Shown piece after piece: positions 34,626-46,121 of a DNA stretch of 64,000 nt (position 1 is its first letter; the number at the start of each line of letters is the position of its first letter). This stretch comes from Dendrobium chrysotoxum (taxonomy: Eukaryota > Streptophyta > Magnoliopsida > Asparagales > Orchidaceae). The stretch lies in contig CM034315.1 of the NCBI GenBank assembly GCA_019925795.1, positions 5,890,001-5,954,000 on the forward strand. Reading direction: 5' to 3'. The notes beneath the pieces were generated by a model. It was given only the letters and a program-made list of their open reading frames with translations, searched no databases and was not told the origin of the DNA. The translations under genes and the position numbers were made by a program.

Positions 34626-36399
34626 CATAAGATTGAATTAGTACAAATCGTTCCTAGCCTAGGGGTAGATCTAATCGTACAATCAATCACATCACGGAGT
34701 GCATTAAATAAATAAACAATCACATCAATTCTACTACTAGCAAACAGCATGCAGTAAAAGCTCGAAAACCCGGCACACAGCAGAAAAGTAAACACCGGCC
34801 TAGCCTAAGACTAGAGTTGGTTGTCCTAGCAAACCATCTAAAGTGTGTGAGGTAGGCTGTGTGGCTTTGATGTGTCCTAAATAGGATGATTTGATTGAAG
34901 TTGTTTAAAGTTCTAGTTGGTTGAAGGCTTAAGGGAAGATTTAATTTGAATTTAAATATTAATGACTTGAAATTGATTTTAAATTTGATTTTAATTGTTT
35001 GTTGGATATCACCTTTGTTTCACACCGAGGCCGTGAAGTTTATTTCACCTTCCTTGGGGCTAATTTAATAGCCTCGTAGGCCTGGGTTACCCAGTGGTAC
35101 CCGATATAATTAAATGATTTGAGTTTGATTAAGGTGTGAAAGTTAATTAGTTTTAATTAGAATTAGTTGGTTGCTGATCTTAAGTTCAAATTAATGTTTT
35201 CTGGAATTTTTAGAAATTTATTGAATTTTGATATTTTTGATTATTTTAATGATTTAATTAAAGGGTCAAAATTTGACTTTTTGATTTAAAGTGTTTTCTA
35301 GAAATTTAATATTTTATTAAAATACTAGACCTTAATACGATCAGTTAGACAGTAAGTACACTGAAATTGGATTTTTCTACATTTTATTATGAAGGTTTGA
35401 AGTTTTGACTTGAATTTGAACTAAGTTTGACCAAAAGTTGACTTTTTCAAATTTGTTTGATTTCTGGAAACTTAACATTTTTAATAAATATTAGACCTTA
35501 AGATGAGTTGTATGCCTTTGAGTTTGCTCAATTTGGAGTTCATTCGAATTAGTTATGAATTTTTGAATTTTTGAGTATTTAATGAATTATTTAAATTGTT
35601 TAATTAAAGCCCTTTTTGTGGTTTGAATCCAAATGATCTCCAAACTCCTTGAAATCAACTCCAAAGGTCAGGAATGACCTAAGGAGTGATCTCCAAGTGT
35701 TTGGAAATTTTCTGGAATTTTTAATTATTTTTAATTAATTAAATTAATTAAATATTGAATTTCAATTAAACTTAAATTAAACTTAATTTTGAAGTCCAGT
35801 CAAGGGGCTTTTATTTTTCATTGATTAAGGGTTTAATTCTGGTCAGTTTGAGGTATTATATGTAATTTTTGGATTTAAATTTGATTTATTATAATTTTTA
35901 GAAGGTTTTAAGACTTAATTAATGTTTGAACTTGATTAGGTTAGTTAAGGGGCTTAATGATCTCAAAAGTCAGTGAAAATTTTTCTTAAGGCTGAGAATG
36001 TCTCTATGTTCAGATATTCAAAAATTCAAGTCAATTGGAATTGTATCCTAATTATTAGAATTTTTCTAAGTTCTCTAAACAAAGTCCTTAATTATTGTCC
36101 TTAATGATGTCACTAAGTTTAGTGGGTTTGAATCAATATTTCTAACCCTTGACATACCCATATATATAAACATATATTTATAATCACAATCACAATCCTA
36201 GATCTAATAGAACCTTAAAGCTAGGTAGTGTGTACACCCTAAACATTCAAAGATTAAAATAAGATATAATTGATTAGAAAATTAATCAATGAATAATTAA
36301 CAAAGTAATTATTCATTGATTAATGATCACTCCACATTAATTCTATTCAATCATGCTCAATCAATGTTTAAAGTTTCGAGGGATCTCTCAAATTTCAAG

Positions 36400-37020
36400 G
36401 TTTAAAATAAGTATAATCTCAAAATAATTTTAAAATATATGCATATTTGCATATATATATTTACATATATAAATATAAATTTAAAATTTAAAATACTTAA
36501 AATATTAATAAAATAAATTTGAAATTTAAATGAGAGGCCCGCTGATTTTTGAAGTTATTTGAAAATAAATTTTCATTATTTTGAAAATACTTAATATAAT
36601 ATTGAATCAAATATTGATTAAGTGATAAAATAATAAAATAATCAATATTAATTAAAGTAAATTAAATTTTTAATCCCTGAAATTAACTTCAAATTAAAGT
36701 ACCTAATTTTCTAAAAATTTTGAGATATTATATCAATATTTTTGATTTAAAATGAATTTGATTTAAATTTTTGAAGTTTAAATAGTAATTAAATATATTT
36801 AAAATAATTTAAAATCAATTGCTACTTAAAATAATCTTCAAATTAAGTTTAAATTGAATATTAGATATTTCTGAAATTTTTAATATTATTTAAAATAATT
36901 TTAATTGAATTTTATTTAAGTTACTTGAATTTAATTTAATTAAATATATAAACATTTGAATAATAAAAAAAATGAAATATATTTTAAATTAATTTTAAAT
37001 TCAAATTAAATCATTCTAAA

Positions 37021-37080
<60 letters not shown>

Positions 37081-37370
37081 CTTTAATTTCAGAATGTTTG
37101 AATTATTTAAGTTAATACTAATTAACTATTTAAATTAATATTAATTAACTTATTAATTAAACCTTTAAAATTTATTATTCTTAAATTATCTAAAATATAT
37201 AATATATTTTAAATATATTTTTCTTAATTTTAAATTAAAGACTTTTTAAATTCTGAAATTTTGATATATAATATTAATTTTTTTTATTTTAAAAATAAAT
37301 TTTAATTAATTTTATAAAGAAAATAGAATTTAAAATAATTTGAATAATGATTTTTTAATCATTATTATTG
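36400..37370 (-). other. AT-rich block of giant element C with a (TA)n run
   Basis: About 1 kb of nearly pure A/T, matching 16370-17385 of copy B in position. A (TA)n microsatellite at 37023-37079 is private to this copy. Confidence 0.6.
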
Positions 37371-38204
37371 ATTAGGGCGGCGGCTGACACGTGGCAATCA
37401 CTGGTTTGCGGGTGCAAAACACTCAACGACGAAGGCGGCTCATCTCCCACGCGGCAGTCAACGGGAGAAGGCACGCGTCAGCACCCGGCCCCTCACTTAA
37501 CCATGTCAGCAAAATCCGCGGCCGCTGGATCTGCGTGATCTCAATCCAACGGTGGAGATCATAACCCGCGGTCTGATCTCGATTTGGATCAATCAGACGG
37601 CGAAAAATAGATCCCGCGGTCTGAAACTGAGGGTTCAGATCGAGCTGTATGAATGGTTTAACTGCAGGATGATATCCGCGGTTAATAACAGCGCAGAATG
37701 GCTCGATCTAGGCCGTTGATCGAGAGATCAACGGCCCAGAAAATGCATAACTCATGCAGGACGTGATTGAGCCCTAGAAACACATATCTGGCTCGTTCTT
37801 TCGATCGGACCAGCTAAATGTTATGAAATTTTAGACTTAGATAGAGAATGCGAAGAGCATTAATGTGGACATGATTATATAGTTCAGAATCAACTTAAAT
37901 AAAAGCTAATTAATCTTAAGTTCTGTGACCTAGGGTTCGAGTTTTTAAGAGATCTAACCACTGGATTTGAGGGATTTTGGATTCTCTGAGCTTGTTGACT
38001 GTCCACGTTTATTTTTTATGTTGAAGCCACGGCCGGACGAGCTCTGGATTGGGCGATATAGCCCCTAGACGAAGAAAAGCTTTGGCTCGCCGGAATATGA
38101 ACACCGGCGAGCTTTGACCGGCTGGATTTTGGTTGGAAGATATAGGAGATGGTGCTGGGAGCTCAAACGAACAAAGAGCTCGTCTGGAGAGGATTGAATC
38201 TGGA

Positions 38205-38255
38205 GAGAGAGTATCAAGGAGAGAATGAGACTCTATATGAGTCCTTTTTCCAATT
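38205..38255 (-). promoter_or_regulatory. Candidate core promoter of giant element C
   Basis: Minus-strand GACTCATATAGAGTC (palindrome with a TATA-like centre) is followed within about 10-40 bases by CT-rich TTCTCTCCTTGATACTCTC. Compare 15553-15585 in copy B. Inference only. Confidence 0.25.
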
Positions 38256-38868
38256 GAAGTGCCTCAGCTCCACATGGATGGCTAGGATCGAATGGATAAC
38301 CTCCTTGATACTTACCACGTGCCCCTAGACGGTTGAAGCAGCAGAGAATAAAAGGACAGCAAGGATGGTGAGATGGGGAGCCTCCTTTTGTCCTTTTATG
38401 CATATGGGTTTAATTGGGGAAGGTTTAAGTTTAACCTAGGGACTAAGTCTTGTTTAGAAGATTCTAGAGGAGTGTTTGAACTGCTAGAAGGGAATTAAAC
38501 ATATGAGATTAGTTTGTTTAGGAAGCTTTGGCCATCTCAAGTGGTTTCAATGGTTTATTGACTAGTTTGACTGGTCAATGGTCAATTTGACTGCCTAGGT
38601 GGCATGAAGGAAGCTTAGAGCTGCTGGTAGAATGGATTCAAAGGGATTTAAAGGGTTAGATCAAGTATAAGAGCAAACTAGTAAATGGGGCAAGTTGATT
38701 TGACCAAAACCTAATGTGTTGACTAGATTCAAATGTCCATGATTTGACTTATAACAAATCTAGATAAGTTTATAATATCATTTGAAATAGATTTGAGGGC
38801 TTGATTGGCTTAAATTTGAAGTGGGGATTAAAATGATTAAAATGTGGAGGTTTGACCAAGTTTAGAGA

Positions 38869-39510
38869 GTTGACTTGTCAAACCCATATTGATAAGTCTC
38901 AAGCTAAATTAATTGAATTTGAATGATAGCTTAAAAAGGGTTTTGAGAGTTTTGAAAGGTTTGATTTGGATGTATTTGAGGTTTGATTCAATACATGGAA
39001 GCTTAATGTTTTGATTTGGTCAACCTAGGTTGACTTGGTCAACCAGGTTGACCCAACGCCAGGGTTTGGGCTGGAATGGTTTGAAATGATGAATGAGGTC
39101 TGTTGGAGGTGGTTTCAGGGTTTAAAAGGGTCATTTGGGTCAAATCACCTATTTGGGCCCTTAATGGGCTTGATGGGTCAATTGTGTTGACTTGGTCAAC
39201 CAGGTTGACCCAGGGTCAGGGATTGGGTCCAACCAGTTCAGAATGGCATTCTGAGTCTATTGGTGGTGGTCTCAAGGTCTGGAGAGGTCATTTGGTCAAA
39301 ATGACCTATTTAGGCCCTTAATGGGCCTTTTAGGTCAACCAGGTTGACTTGGTCAACCAGGTTGACCCAGGGACTGGAAGTGGGTCAAACAGGTTTGGTT
39401 TGATATTTAAAATTTGTTGGAAGTGACTGCATTTGATTTGGAGGTCATTTGGTTCAAGTGACCAGTTACACCCTATAGGGGTATTTTGGTCATTTTGACC
39501 CCTGGTCAAC
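38869..39510 (-). repeat. 157-bp tandem repeats with paired W-boxes (giant element C)
   Basis: GTTGACTTGGTCAAC or variants begin at 38869, 39029, 39186 and 39343, and a weaker one near 39495; spacings are 157-160 bp. The array matches 14461-15100 in copy B. Confidence 0.75.
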
Positions 39511-39939
39511 TGGGGGTCAAATTGAGTCCAACAAAATGCAGTTTAATGCTCAATAGGTCATAATCAAGGGTCTGGAAGTGATTTGGAACTTTGTAGAAAG
39601 CTCCAGGATCAAAATCCTCTGGGTGGCAGGTCCAGTGGCATAGACTGTAAATATTTGAAGGTTTTACAGCCTTTGGATTTCAATTCAGTTTCTGGGGTTA
39701 GAGATCTCAGAATGAGCTCAAATTTGGAGGGTTACCTCTAGAGACATGTCACATCAGTGTGGAACTGACAGATCTTGAATCAGAGGTCATTTGATAGGGT
39801 TTTAAAATATTCAAAAATTTGCTGGAAAAGGCTTTCAGGACTTAGACCTTTGGCCTTGGATTTGAATCTGGAAATCTGGTTTTGAATTGGATTTTGAGCT
39901 TGAATGATAGGATTTGAATTAAGTTTATATTGAATTGAA

Positions 39940-40543
39940 ATTTGGATTGATCTAGAAGAATCCTAGGGTTTAGAATAGGTCCTAGGGTCCAAATCAGCTT
40001 AAGGGAATCCTGAGGTCTAGAATAGATCCTAGAGACTGGAGTCTGGGAAGATCCTAGAATCTAGAAGTCCTAGGAAAATCCTAGGATCTGGAAGTATCCT
40101 AAGATCTAGGAATCCTAAGATTCAAGATCTAGAAGGATCTTAGGATCTAGAGTAGATCCTAAAGTTTGATTTCTAGGAAGGTCTTAGGGTTTGGAAGTCC
40201 TAGGGCCTGGGATCTAGAATAGTCTTAGGATCTAAAAGAATCCTAAGCTCTAGATAGATCTAGAAGAATCCTAAGGTCTAAGAGGATCACATGATGTAGA
40301 ATCAGGTAGAATCTTAGGGTCTAGAATAGATCCTAGAGTCTGAAGTCTAGGAGAATCCTAGAATCTAGATTTGTCTTAAATTGCATTGATCTGGGATCAG
40401 GATTGATTTGAATTTGGATTGATCTTAAAGTTTGGATTGATCTAAGATCAGATTGATCCTAGGGTTAAGATTGATCCTAAGGATTGGAAAGATCCTAAGG
40501 TCTGGATTGGTCCTACTGAGCTCATACAAAAATGAGGTCAACA
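39940..40543 (-). repeat. CTAG/GATC-rich array at the 5' end of giant element C
   Basis: Irregular GATCCTAGG, TCTAGAA and AGATCCTAAG units; this is the reverse of the array at 13261-14010. It ends with the terminal hairpin region next to 40543. Confidence 0.7.
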
Positions 40544-40548
40544 GATAC

Positions 40549-41260
40549 CAGGGGTTAGTCTTGGATTAATACTCAAAAGAAAAAGAGCATGATCTGAACA
40601 TGTTCTACTAAGATGCTCTACTTTAGAATAATTAGAAAATAAAGAAATCCACTCATTGTTAAACAAATTTCTATTTAATCTTTCTCATAATCTATAGTTC
40701 GACCATGTGAACTTGGGACCATAAAAGCCAATGTTAGATAAGCCACGATCTAAAATCATATTATTGAAATCATTAATAGCATTAAGATTAGAAGGAGATC
40801 CTCCAAACCTACTATCAACTTTAGAAATAGTATAAAGTCCCCACCCACAAACCAAGGATTAAAATAATTGTTAGAATGATCCATCAATTATTGTCATAAA
40901 GGCAACCTACCATCTTTCATAGAACTAGCATAAATAATAGGGCCCATCATAGAAACATTTAAAACAGATAAGAAACAATGAACAACTTGCCCAAAGTCTC
41001 CCATGATAGTGAGATTAATATTATTATTCCAAAAAAGTCAGATTTTACCATTTGTATTAGCAAAAGATATATCAAAACCAAGTTGTCTTTGACAGATTTA
41101 AAGCTTGGACTCATCAATCATCGATTCTAATAAAGCAAGAAAAGAAATTTTGTGCCATCTCATAAATTATACATAAGAGATAGAGAGTTAAGATTTCCAA
41201 CACCCCTAATATTCCAAATAATGCTATTAATCATATTTAAGATATTTGGAAGCAGCTTTA
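40549..41260 (-). pseudogene. LINE-C endonuclease (APE-type), degenerate
   Basis: The minus strand begins with MINSIIWNIRGVGNL (41240), then KISFLALLESMIDESKL (about 41140, Glu kept), a decayed VGGDF region near 40840, NDMILDRGLSNIGFYGPKFT (about 40740) and CSDHALFLLSI (about 40580). At least three frames are needed. The giant element inserted directly after this domain, at PGIS. Confidence 0.75.
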
Positions 41261-41434
41261 GCTCTAGCAAACCTAGAATAAGTGACAGAGTCACCTGGCC
41301 TTTTTCTCTTTGATTTTTTCCTATGTTTTCTTTTAGTTGTCACTACTTTAAAATCATCCAAATTATCATGTATAGCATACATTTCAAGCTCTGAAGTAGA
41401 TGGACCAAGGATAACTTCAGTGTCAACATGAATT

Positions 41435-41629
41435 CACTTGGGGAATGGAATTTGATTACATTGAGGAAGAACTTTTAGGTATAATATAATTGGGTTGTTG
41501 ATGATTGGAACTCCCTTTAGAAAATTTTCTACACACTTGATTTCAAGCCCAAGCAAGTTATAATGAGAATAAAATTTAGGTCTCCTCTCAAAGATCATTT
41601 TTTACCAAGATCCTTTCTCTTGGATGCTG
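41435..41629 (+). repeat. Direct repeat copy DR2, second segment
   Basis: GGGTTGTTGATGATTGGA and TTTAGGTCTCCTCTCAAAGATCAT continue the DR1 match after LINE-C. It is interrupted at about 41630 by a LINE 3' fragment. Confidence 0.55.
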
Positions 41630-42270
41630 TTGGTATGCGTTATGTTTGATTTTAGTGGGGTATCTTTTTCTTGAGATGCCTTTATCTGAGTGTTTTTATT
41701 TTTTCTGGTCTATGCATCCCGCTGGTTGGTCTCTTATAAGTAATTTCATATTGGTATTTGATTCTCAATGATATCTATTATCCTTTATCCAGTCCGTGTG
41801 TTTCTTCTAGCTGGTTTGGATTATTGGTTGATGCTTTGGTTGCTTTGGAAGGTATTGGTTCGGATCGGCTTGGCAATTCTATTTCCTTTTCTCTTGTTTT
41901 TCTCCTCTTTTTTGTTGCAATGTGTGTTATTTCGGTTCTTGTTGCAGGCTTTTGGGAAATATTCTTATAATTTTGCAGCTGTCTTTTGTGTGTGGATTGT
42001 TGTTTGAGCTGATTGTTATTATGAGGTTTCGCTGGCCTATTCAAAGTTCATATCTTTGTGATCCTTTTTTGGGTGATGGCTCCTAGCATCCCTGGTTCTT
42101 TTTTATAGGTTTTATTGTGTTTGTACTTAGGTGGGATCTTCAGTTTTTAGGTTTTATTTCAATTTCGTATGTTTGCTCTTATGAGCGATAGCAAGCTTTA
42201 GATCCCTTTTAAGGATATGTAATTTCCTTTTAATCAACGCGTAAGCCCGTCAGTAAATTTCCCTAAAAAA
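41630..42270 (+). mobile_element. LINE-D, LINE 3'-UTR fragment
   Basis: Only the 3' UTR of an L1-type LINE is present: a T/G-rich sequence, then ATGAGCGATAGCAAGCTT, CCCTTTTAAGGA, AATCAACGCGTAAGCCC and a short poly-A (42264-42272). The end motif parallels that of LINE-E (GAGCAGTAGCGAGCTGG...ATTAACGCATAGGC). It is severely 5'-truncated with no coding part; frames at 41758-42007 are hydrophobic shadows. Its target duplication is unclear. Confidence 0.65.
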
Positions 42271-42349
42271 AAGAACTCTAAAAAAACTATCAAAACATCA
42301 ATTTTTATAAGGACTCTAACAATTGAGAGCCTTGATACAGAAATTGAGT
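42271..42349 (+). repeat. Direct repeat copy DR2, third segment
   Basis: ATCAATTTTTATAAGGACT and GAGAGCCTTGATACAG match DR1 at 26372-26425. It ends with AGT, the target duplication of the CACTA element. Confidence 0.55.
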
Positions 42350-42369
42350 CACTACAGGAAAAACAGCTA

Positions 42370-42690
42370 TTACCGGCAGACAAAATCCATCGCATTTTTT
42401 TTGCCGGAAGCATTTCCGGCGGATGTTCCGTCGAAAAACCGGCGGATATATTTGACAAACCGACGCCTTTTCTGTGTCCGTGTTCCGGCGTAATAACCGT
42501 CGGAATTACCGACGGATAATATCCACTGGAAGTTCCGGCGGATATTCCGCCGCAATAAAAGCGATGCCTAGTCTTACCGTCGGATATCACCGTCGCATTA
42601 TTCGTCGGAATTTACGTCGCATATTCCACCGAAAATGTCGTCATATCGTATTTCTGACAAAGTTACCAGCGGATAATCCGCCGAAAATCT
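42370..42690. repeat. CACTA subterminal repeats, left end
   Basis: Many variants of ACCGGCGGATA, TTCCGGCGGA, TTCCGTCGGA and their reverse complements are present. They serve as transposase-binding arrays in the CACTA family. The short ORFs here are by-products of the repeats. Confidence 0.75.
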
Positions 42691-42971
42691 GTAGCAGAAA
42701 AAAAAAAACCTTCCTCACTTTGAAAAATGATTTCCACATTTATACCTGCATACAAAAAATTACAACACCATATATATTCTACAAAATTAATAATTACACA
42801 AACCAGAAGAGCATCATCCAGATAAGGAATAATTAAACATGTATAAATAAATATATATAAGAAGAGTGTCATAAATAAATAACTAAACATGTTCAAACAG
42901 TAAATAGATAAATTTATCCAAAAAACACATAAAAAAAGAATGTCCACATTAGTAAAATAAATAAATAATAT

Positions 42972-43841
42972 CTACTCTGATTCAGTTTCATCCTCAGGTG
43001 ATGTTGTACTTCTACCACTACTCATCTGCTCCCTCATCTTTCTCATTTCTTCTAACATTTGAGCTTGCTGCTGCTGTATCTGCATCTGCTGCTGCTGCAT
43101 TTACATCTGCCAATCAGCTTGGGCTTTTCGTACCTATTCTAGCTCAGCTGTAAGGGCAGCTATCTGTTGGGTATATAAAGATTCCTAGGTACTAGATGAA
43201 AAACTGCCCCCACTAGATGACTGTCCTTCATATGCATAGGCCTGCGAGCCTAACCCATATACTCTGCCATGCTGCATTCCTCCTACCACTTGCGACCAAG
43301 TGTGGTAGTCAGAATAGTCTGTTGATCCAGCAAAAGAACCATCTGCGCATAAACCTAATCTTATATTTCTTAATTCTGAGGCGAATGTGGCATATGTACG
43401 ATCAAAATGTTTCCAGGCATCTGCTTCTGATGGATGTGTAATAAACCCTTCCTGTGAGATATGTTCTTTATGCCATCACATATGTTCAGCATATCTCATT
43501 GATGCATATAATCGTTGCAGTCTAGGAATTATGGGTAAGTAAAATAACCTGCTGGCTGCTACATCCTTCAGCTTTCTTTTTGTGATAGATTTTAGTTTAA
43601 ATCTCGGTGCGTTGCAATAATGGCATGCAATCTCTGATTGGAAATCTTTATAGAATAACATGCAACCGTTGACACAACAATCTATCTTTTTGTATGTCAA
43701 ACCAAGCTTCGAAACCAACTTCTTAGTCTGATATAAATCTGTGGGAATTATATTATCTGTTAGATTGGTTTTTTTTAGCAGTCCAATAAACTGATTAAAA
43801 CAATCATGGGGGACATTATATTTTGCCTTGATACTTAACAT
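42972..43841 (-). pseudogene. CACTA transposase (TNP2) fragment joined to a C-terminal coiled-coil tail
   Basis: From 43841: KLGLTYKKIDCCVNGCMLFY, CHYCNAPRFKLKS, LFYLPIIPRLQRLYASMRYA, then after one TGA stop SEADAWKHFDRTYATFASEL and RNIRLGLCADG, all TNP2 (PF02992-type) signatures. At LCADG the catalytic remainder is missing and the frame runs into a Gln-rich tail (QQQQMQIQQQQAQMLEEM) ending SGRSTTSPEDETESE at about 42972. Such tails normally end the other CACTA protein, so an internal deletion has probably joined two genes. Two more stops occur near 43190 and 43105. Not functional. Confidence 0.8.
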
Positions 43842-44057
43842 CTTAAGAGCAATGGATAACTATTAGTGAGTGGTGCAAACTTTCCATATTGGTTGTTGGG
43901 AAGCATGCAATAAATCATAAAAATTTTGTGCTTCTTTATTAGGTGACTCTTCTGTATATTGTTCAAATTGTGCTCCACTTACATCATGAATTAAGTCCTC
44001 AAGATTAGGTATGATATGCTCTTCATCATCTCTAGTAGCACTTGTCGATGGGCAGCA

Positions 44058-44342
44058 TCAAGAATCCAAATGTGGTTCATACTCACCATGAGAAGTCCAA
44101 TACCAATAATCTGGCATGAAACCTCGATGATATAGATCAACAATTACGTCATCTGGGCTAAGGTGCACCTGATTTTTATGTTTAAAACATGGGTAACGAA
44201 ACTTTTCATCTGAGATGAAGCTGGGTAGTTGAGAAGCTGTCTGAATAAAAATATGCACCCCTCTAATGAACTCATTAGTTAATATCTTTCGTCCTTGTGC
44301 CAATCGATTATACATCCAACTTCTTTGAGTTCTGATATCCAT
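44058..44342 (-). pseudogene. CACTA transposase N-terminal domain (Transpos_assoc)
   Basis: This 94-codon frame reads RSWMYNRLAQGRKILTNEFI, IRGVHIFIQTASQLPSFISD, KFRYPCFKHKNQ, then LSPDDVIVDLYHRGFMPDYW and WTSHGE. This is the Transpos_assoc domain (PF13963-type) that opens plant CACTA transposases. The usual length is kept and the domain is intact here. The segment to the TNP2 part (43842-44057) is degenerate, with stops. Confidence 0.85.
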
Positions 44343-44439
44343 AATATATAGCCTACATATAATATTGATAATAAGGATATAAGTTATGATTACTTGCCAA
44401 AATAGTTACATACTACCATTGATAAAAAGATAGCAAGGT

Positions 44440-45370
44440 AGTACTATCTAGGTTTGATGGAGAAATATATAGAGAATAAAGATGATCTACATTTGATATT
44501 TATTGATTTAGAGAAAGCATATGATAAAGTTCCAAGAAGAGCAAGCGAGCTCGAGGATTTGACCAAAATATGTATGCAGGAGCTTTTGGAATCATTTCGT
44601 ATCCTATCTCTAAGGGTACAACCACTCATCCACCTGAGCATCCTCATTTCTGCAACGCTTAACTTAGAATTATACTACTCTTTTATTGGCCAACATTCGG
44701 CACCATAAAGCATTACAGGTCTCACCACATCATTAGGCGCACGGTACCGAGCTCGGTATCGAGCGCGGTACCACTCGGTACCGACAGTAGTACCGCTCGG
44801 TACCGATCAGTACCGCTATCTGGACAGAATAATTTTTCAAGTTTGAGGGGTACTTTTCTATCACACAATAAGCCCGATGCATTCCTCCACTTCAACCATC
44901 CTACTTGGATATCTAAAACGTGTACTCTTATTAATGACCAACATTCTGCACTTAAAAGAATTGCAGGTCTCACTACCATCTTATAGAATTTTCCCTTAAG
45001 TTTGAGAGGGACTTTTCTATCACATAACAAGCCCAATGCATTCCTCCACTTCAACCATCCACATCTATTTCATTACTCTGAACAATAAACCCAAGATATC
45101 TAAAATGTGTGCTTTTATTAATGACTTTGATTGCCCAAAGTTACAAACCACACACTTGATTTATTATTACTAAAATTACACTCCATATATTCAGTTTTAG
45201 ATTTACTCAAATGAAAGCTTTTAGACTCTAAGGTTGGCCTACATAGTTCAAGTTTACCTTCAACTCCCTCTCTAGTCTTATCAACAAGAAGAATATCATC
45301 AGCAAAAAGCATACACCAATGTACATCCTCTTGCAAATGTCTACTGAGAACATCCATGACTAAACCCAAA
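44440..45370. mobile_element. Rearranged RTE LINE fragments inside the CACTA element
   Basis: The plus strand 44454-44540 encodes LMEKYIENKDDLHLIFIDLE and KAYDKVPR (RT motif A). The minus strand has MRMLRWMSGCTLRDRIRND (44590-44647), CDRKVPLKLKGKFYKMVVRP twice in part (44722-45054), and WCMLFADDILLVDKTREGVE with LSKSKTEYMECNFSNN (45118-45369), i.e. motif C and the thumb. Order and orientation are scrambled and one C-terminal segment is duplicated, so this is a rearranged capture rather than one clean insertion. Confidence 0.8.
44740..44815. repeat. GGTACCG-type palindromic cluster
   Basis: CGGTACCGAGCTCGGTATCG and further CGGTACC(G/A) variants repeat about six times in 75 bp. It interrupts a duplicated RTE C-terminal piece. 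Confidence 0.6.
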
Positions 45371-45377
45371 AATCAGG

Positions 45378-45785
45378 AATGCGAAAGGGAGAAAGTTACA
45401 TAAACAGCAAGCGAGCTCCCGGCGCGGCCAACGTCAAACGAGCGAAGTCCACCAGCACGCGTCAAGGAAATAAGTCGATCTACGTCCAAGAAGAAAAGTT
45501 TGTCAAATTAGGGCGAACTAACCAGAGGAAACGGAGCAAAGAATGCAAAAGGGAGAAAGTTACGTACACAGCGACCGGCGCGAGTCGTCGAAGGAGGAGC
45601 TCGATCGAGCGAGGGAGGGACGTCATCGAAGGAAATTCGAGGGCAAGGTCGTCGTCGAAGGAGCTTGATCGAGGGAGGAAGGGACGTCGTCGACGGAGCT
45701 TGAGGGCTGACGCGCATCATCGACAGAGCAAGGCGAAGCGGCGAACTAAACAGAATGAGCTGAAGTCGAGGTCACGGGGCCGATA
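45378..45785. other. GC-rich CpG-dense section of the CACTA element
   Basis: GAATGC(G/A)AAAGGGAGAAAGTTAC occurs twice (45378 and 45542), followed each time by GC-rich, CpG-dense sequence with CGTCGTCGAAGGAG motifs. It lies upstream of the transposase remains and may be the old promoter/leader region. The Arg/Ser-rich 155-codon plus-strand frame (45379-45846) resembles nothing and runs into the subterminal repeats, so I do not call it. Confidence 0.4.
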
Positions 45786-45789
45786 TATT

Positions 45790-46100
45790 GAAATTACTGG
45801 CGTATTTTTCGGTGGAAAATACGCTGGAAGTATTACCGGCGGATAATCCGTCGGTAATACTTCGTCAGGTTTTAATTAACCCGGCGGTAAATCCGCTGGA
45901 ATATCCGCCGGATATTACCGGCGGAATATGCGTCGGTATATTGAAAACACCGGCAAAATTCCGGCGGTTTCACCGCCGGAAAAGTACCAACCGTATTTCC
46001 GCTGGAAAGTCCGCCGTAATATTACCGGCGGACTAATCCGCCGGAAATGCTGTCGTTGATTCCAGCGTAACTATTTCCGTCGAAAATTCAGCCGATATTT
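45790..46100. repeat. CACTA subterminal repeats, right end
   Basis: Dense ACCGGCGGATAATCCG, AATCCGCTGGAA and TTCCGGCGGTTTCACC motifs mirror the left end. Confidence 0.75.
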
Positions 46101-46121
46101 CATTGTTTTCCTGTAGTGAGT

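Larger units (their letters stand above)
32429..40543 (-). mobile_element. Giant non-coding TG...CA element, copy C (complete, 8115 bp)
   Basis: Read on the minus strand it begins TGTTGACCTCATTTTTG (from 40543) and ends TTAATCAAACA (32429). GATAC flanks both sides (32424-32428 and 40544-40548). The first 45 bases differ from copy B at a single position. The internal order is the same as in copy B. Removing it with one GATAC rejoins LINE-C (…PGI + SP…). It is in the same orientation as its host LINE, whereas copy B is opposite. No coding sequence; the ORFs inside are not shared with copy B. Confidence 0.85.
28200..41434 (-). mobile_element. LINE-C, 5'-truncated L1-type LINE split by giant element C
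   Basis: The poly-A tail appears as a T run at 28200-28215, followed by the conserved 3' end (revcomp of GGTACTACGCGTTAATA). Target duplications are AACTTGGGGGATGGA (28185-28199) and CACTTGGGGAATGGA (41435-41449), 13 of 15 matching. RNase H, zf-RVT, RT and endonuclease are recognisable on the minus strand, but ORF1 is missing because the copy stops in the ORF1-endonuclease linker. It is more decayed than the other LINEs. Net length without giant element C is about 5.1 kb. Confidence 0.85.
42350..46118 (-). mobile_element. CACTA (En/Spm) DNA transposon, internally deleted
   Basis: Ends are CACTACAGGAAAAACAG (42350) and, reversed, CACTACAGGAAAACAATG (46118). The 3-bp duplication AGT lies at 42347-42349 and 46119-46121. 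Both ends carry dense palindromic subterminal repeats around CCGGCGGA. At 3.77 kb it is far shorter than autonomous plant CACTA elements. Only pieces of a minus-strand transposase remain, and an RTE LINE patchwork fills 44440-45370. It could move only with a transposase supplied elsewhere. It sits in DR2. Confidence 0.9.

Noticed and set aside
39103..39321. 72-codon ORF in giant element C
   Set aside because: It is a translation of the 157-bp tandem repeats.
45379..45846. Arg/Ser-rich 155-codon ORF in the CACTA element
   Set aside because: It arises from CpG-rich repeated sequence and runs into the subterminal repeats; no family resemblance.
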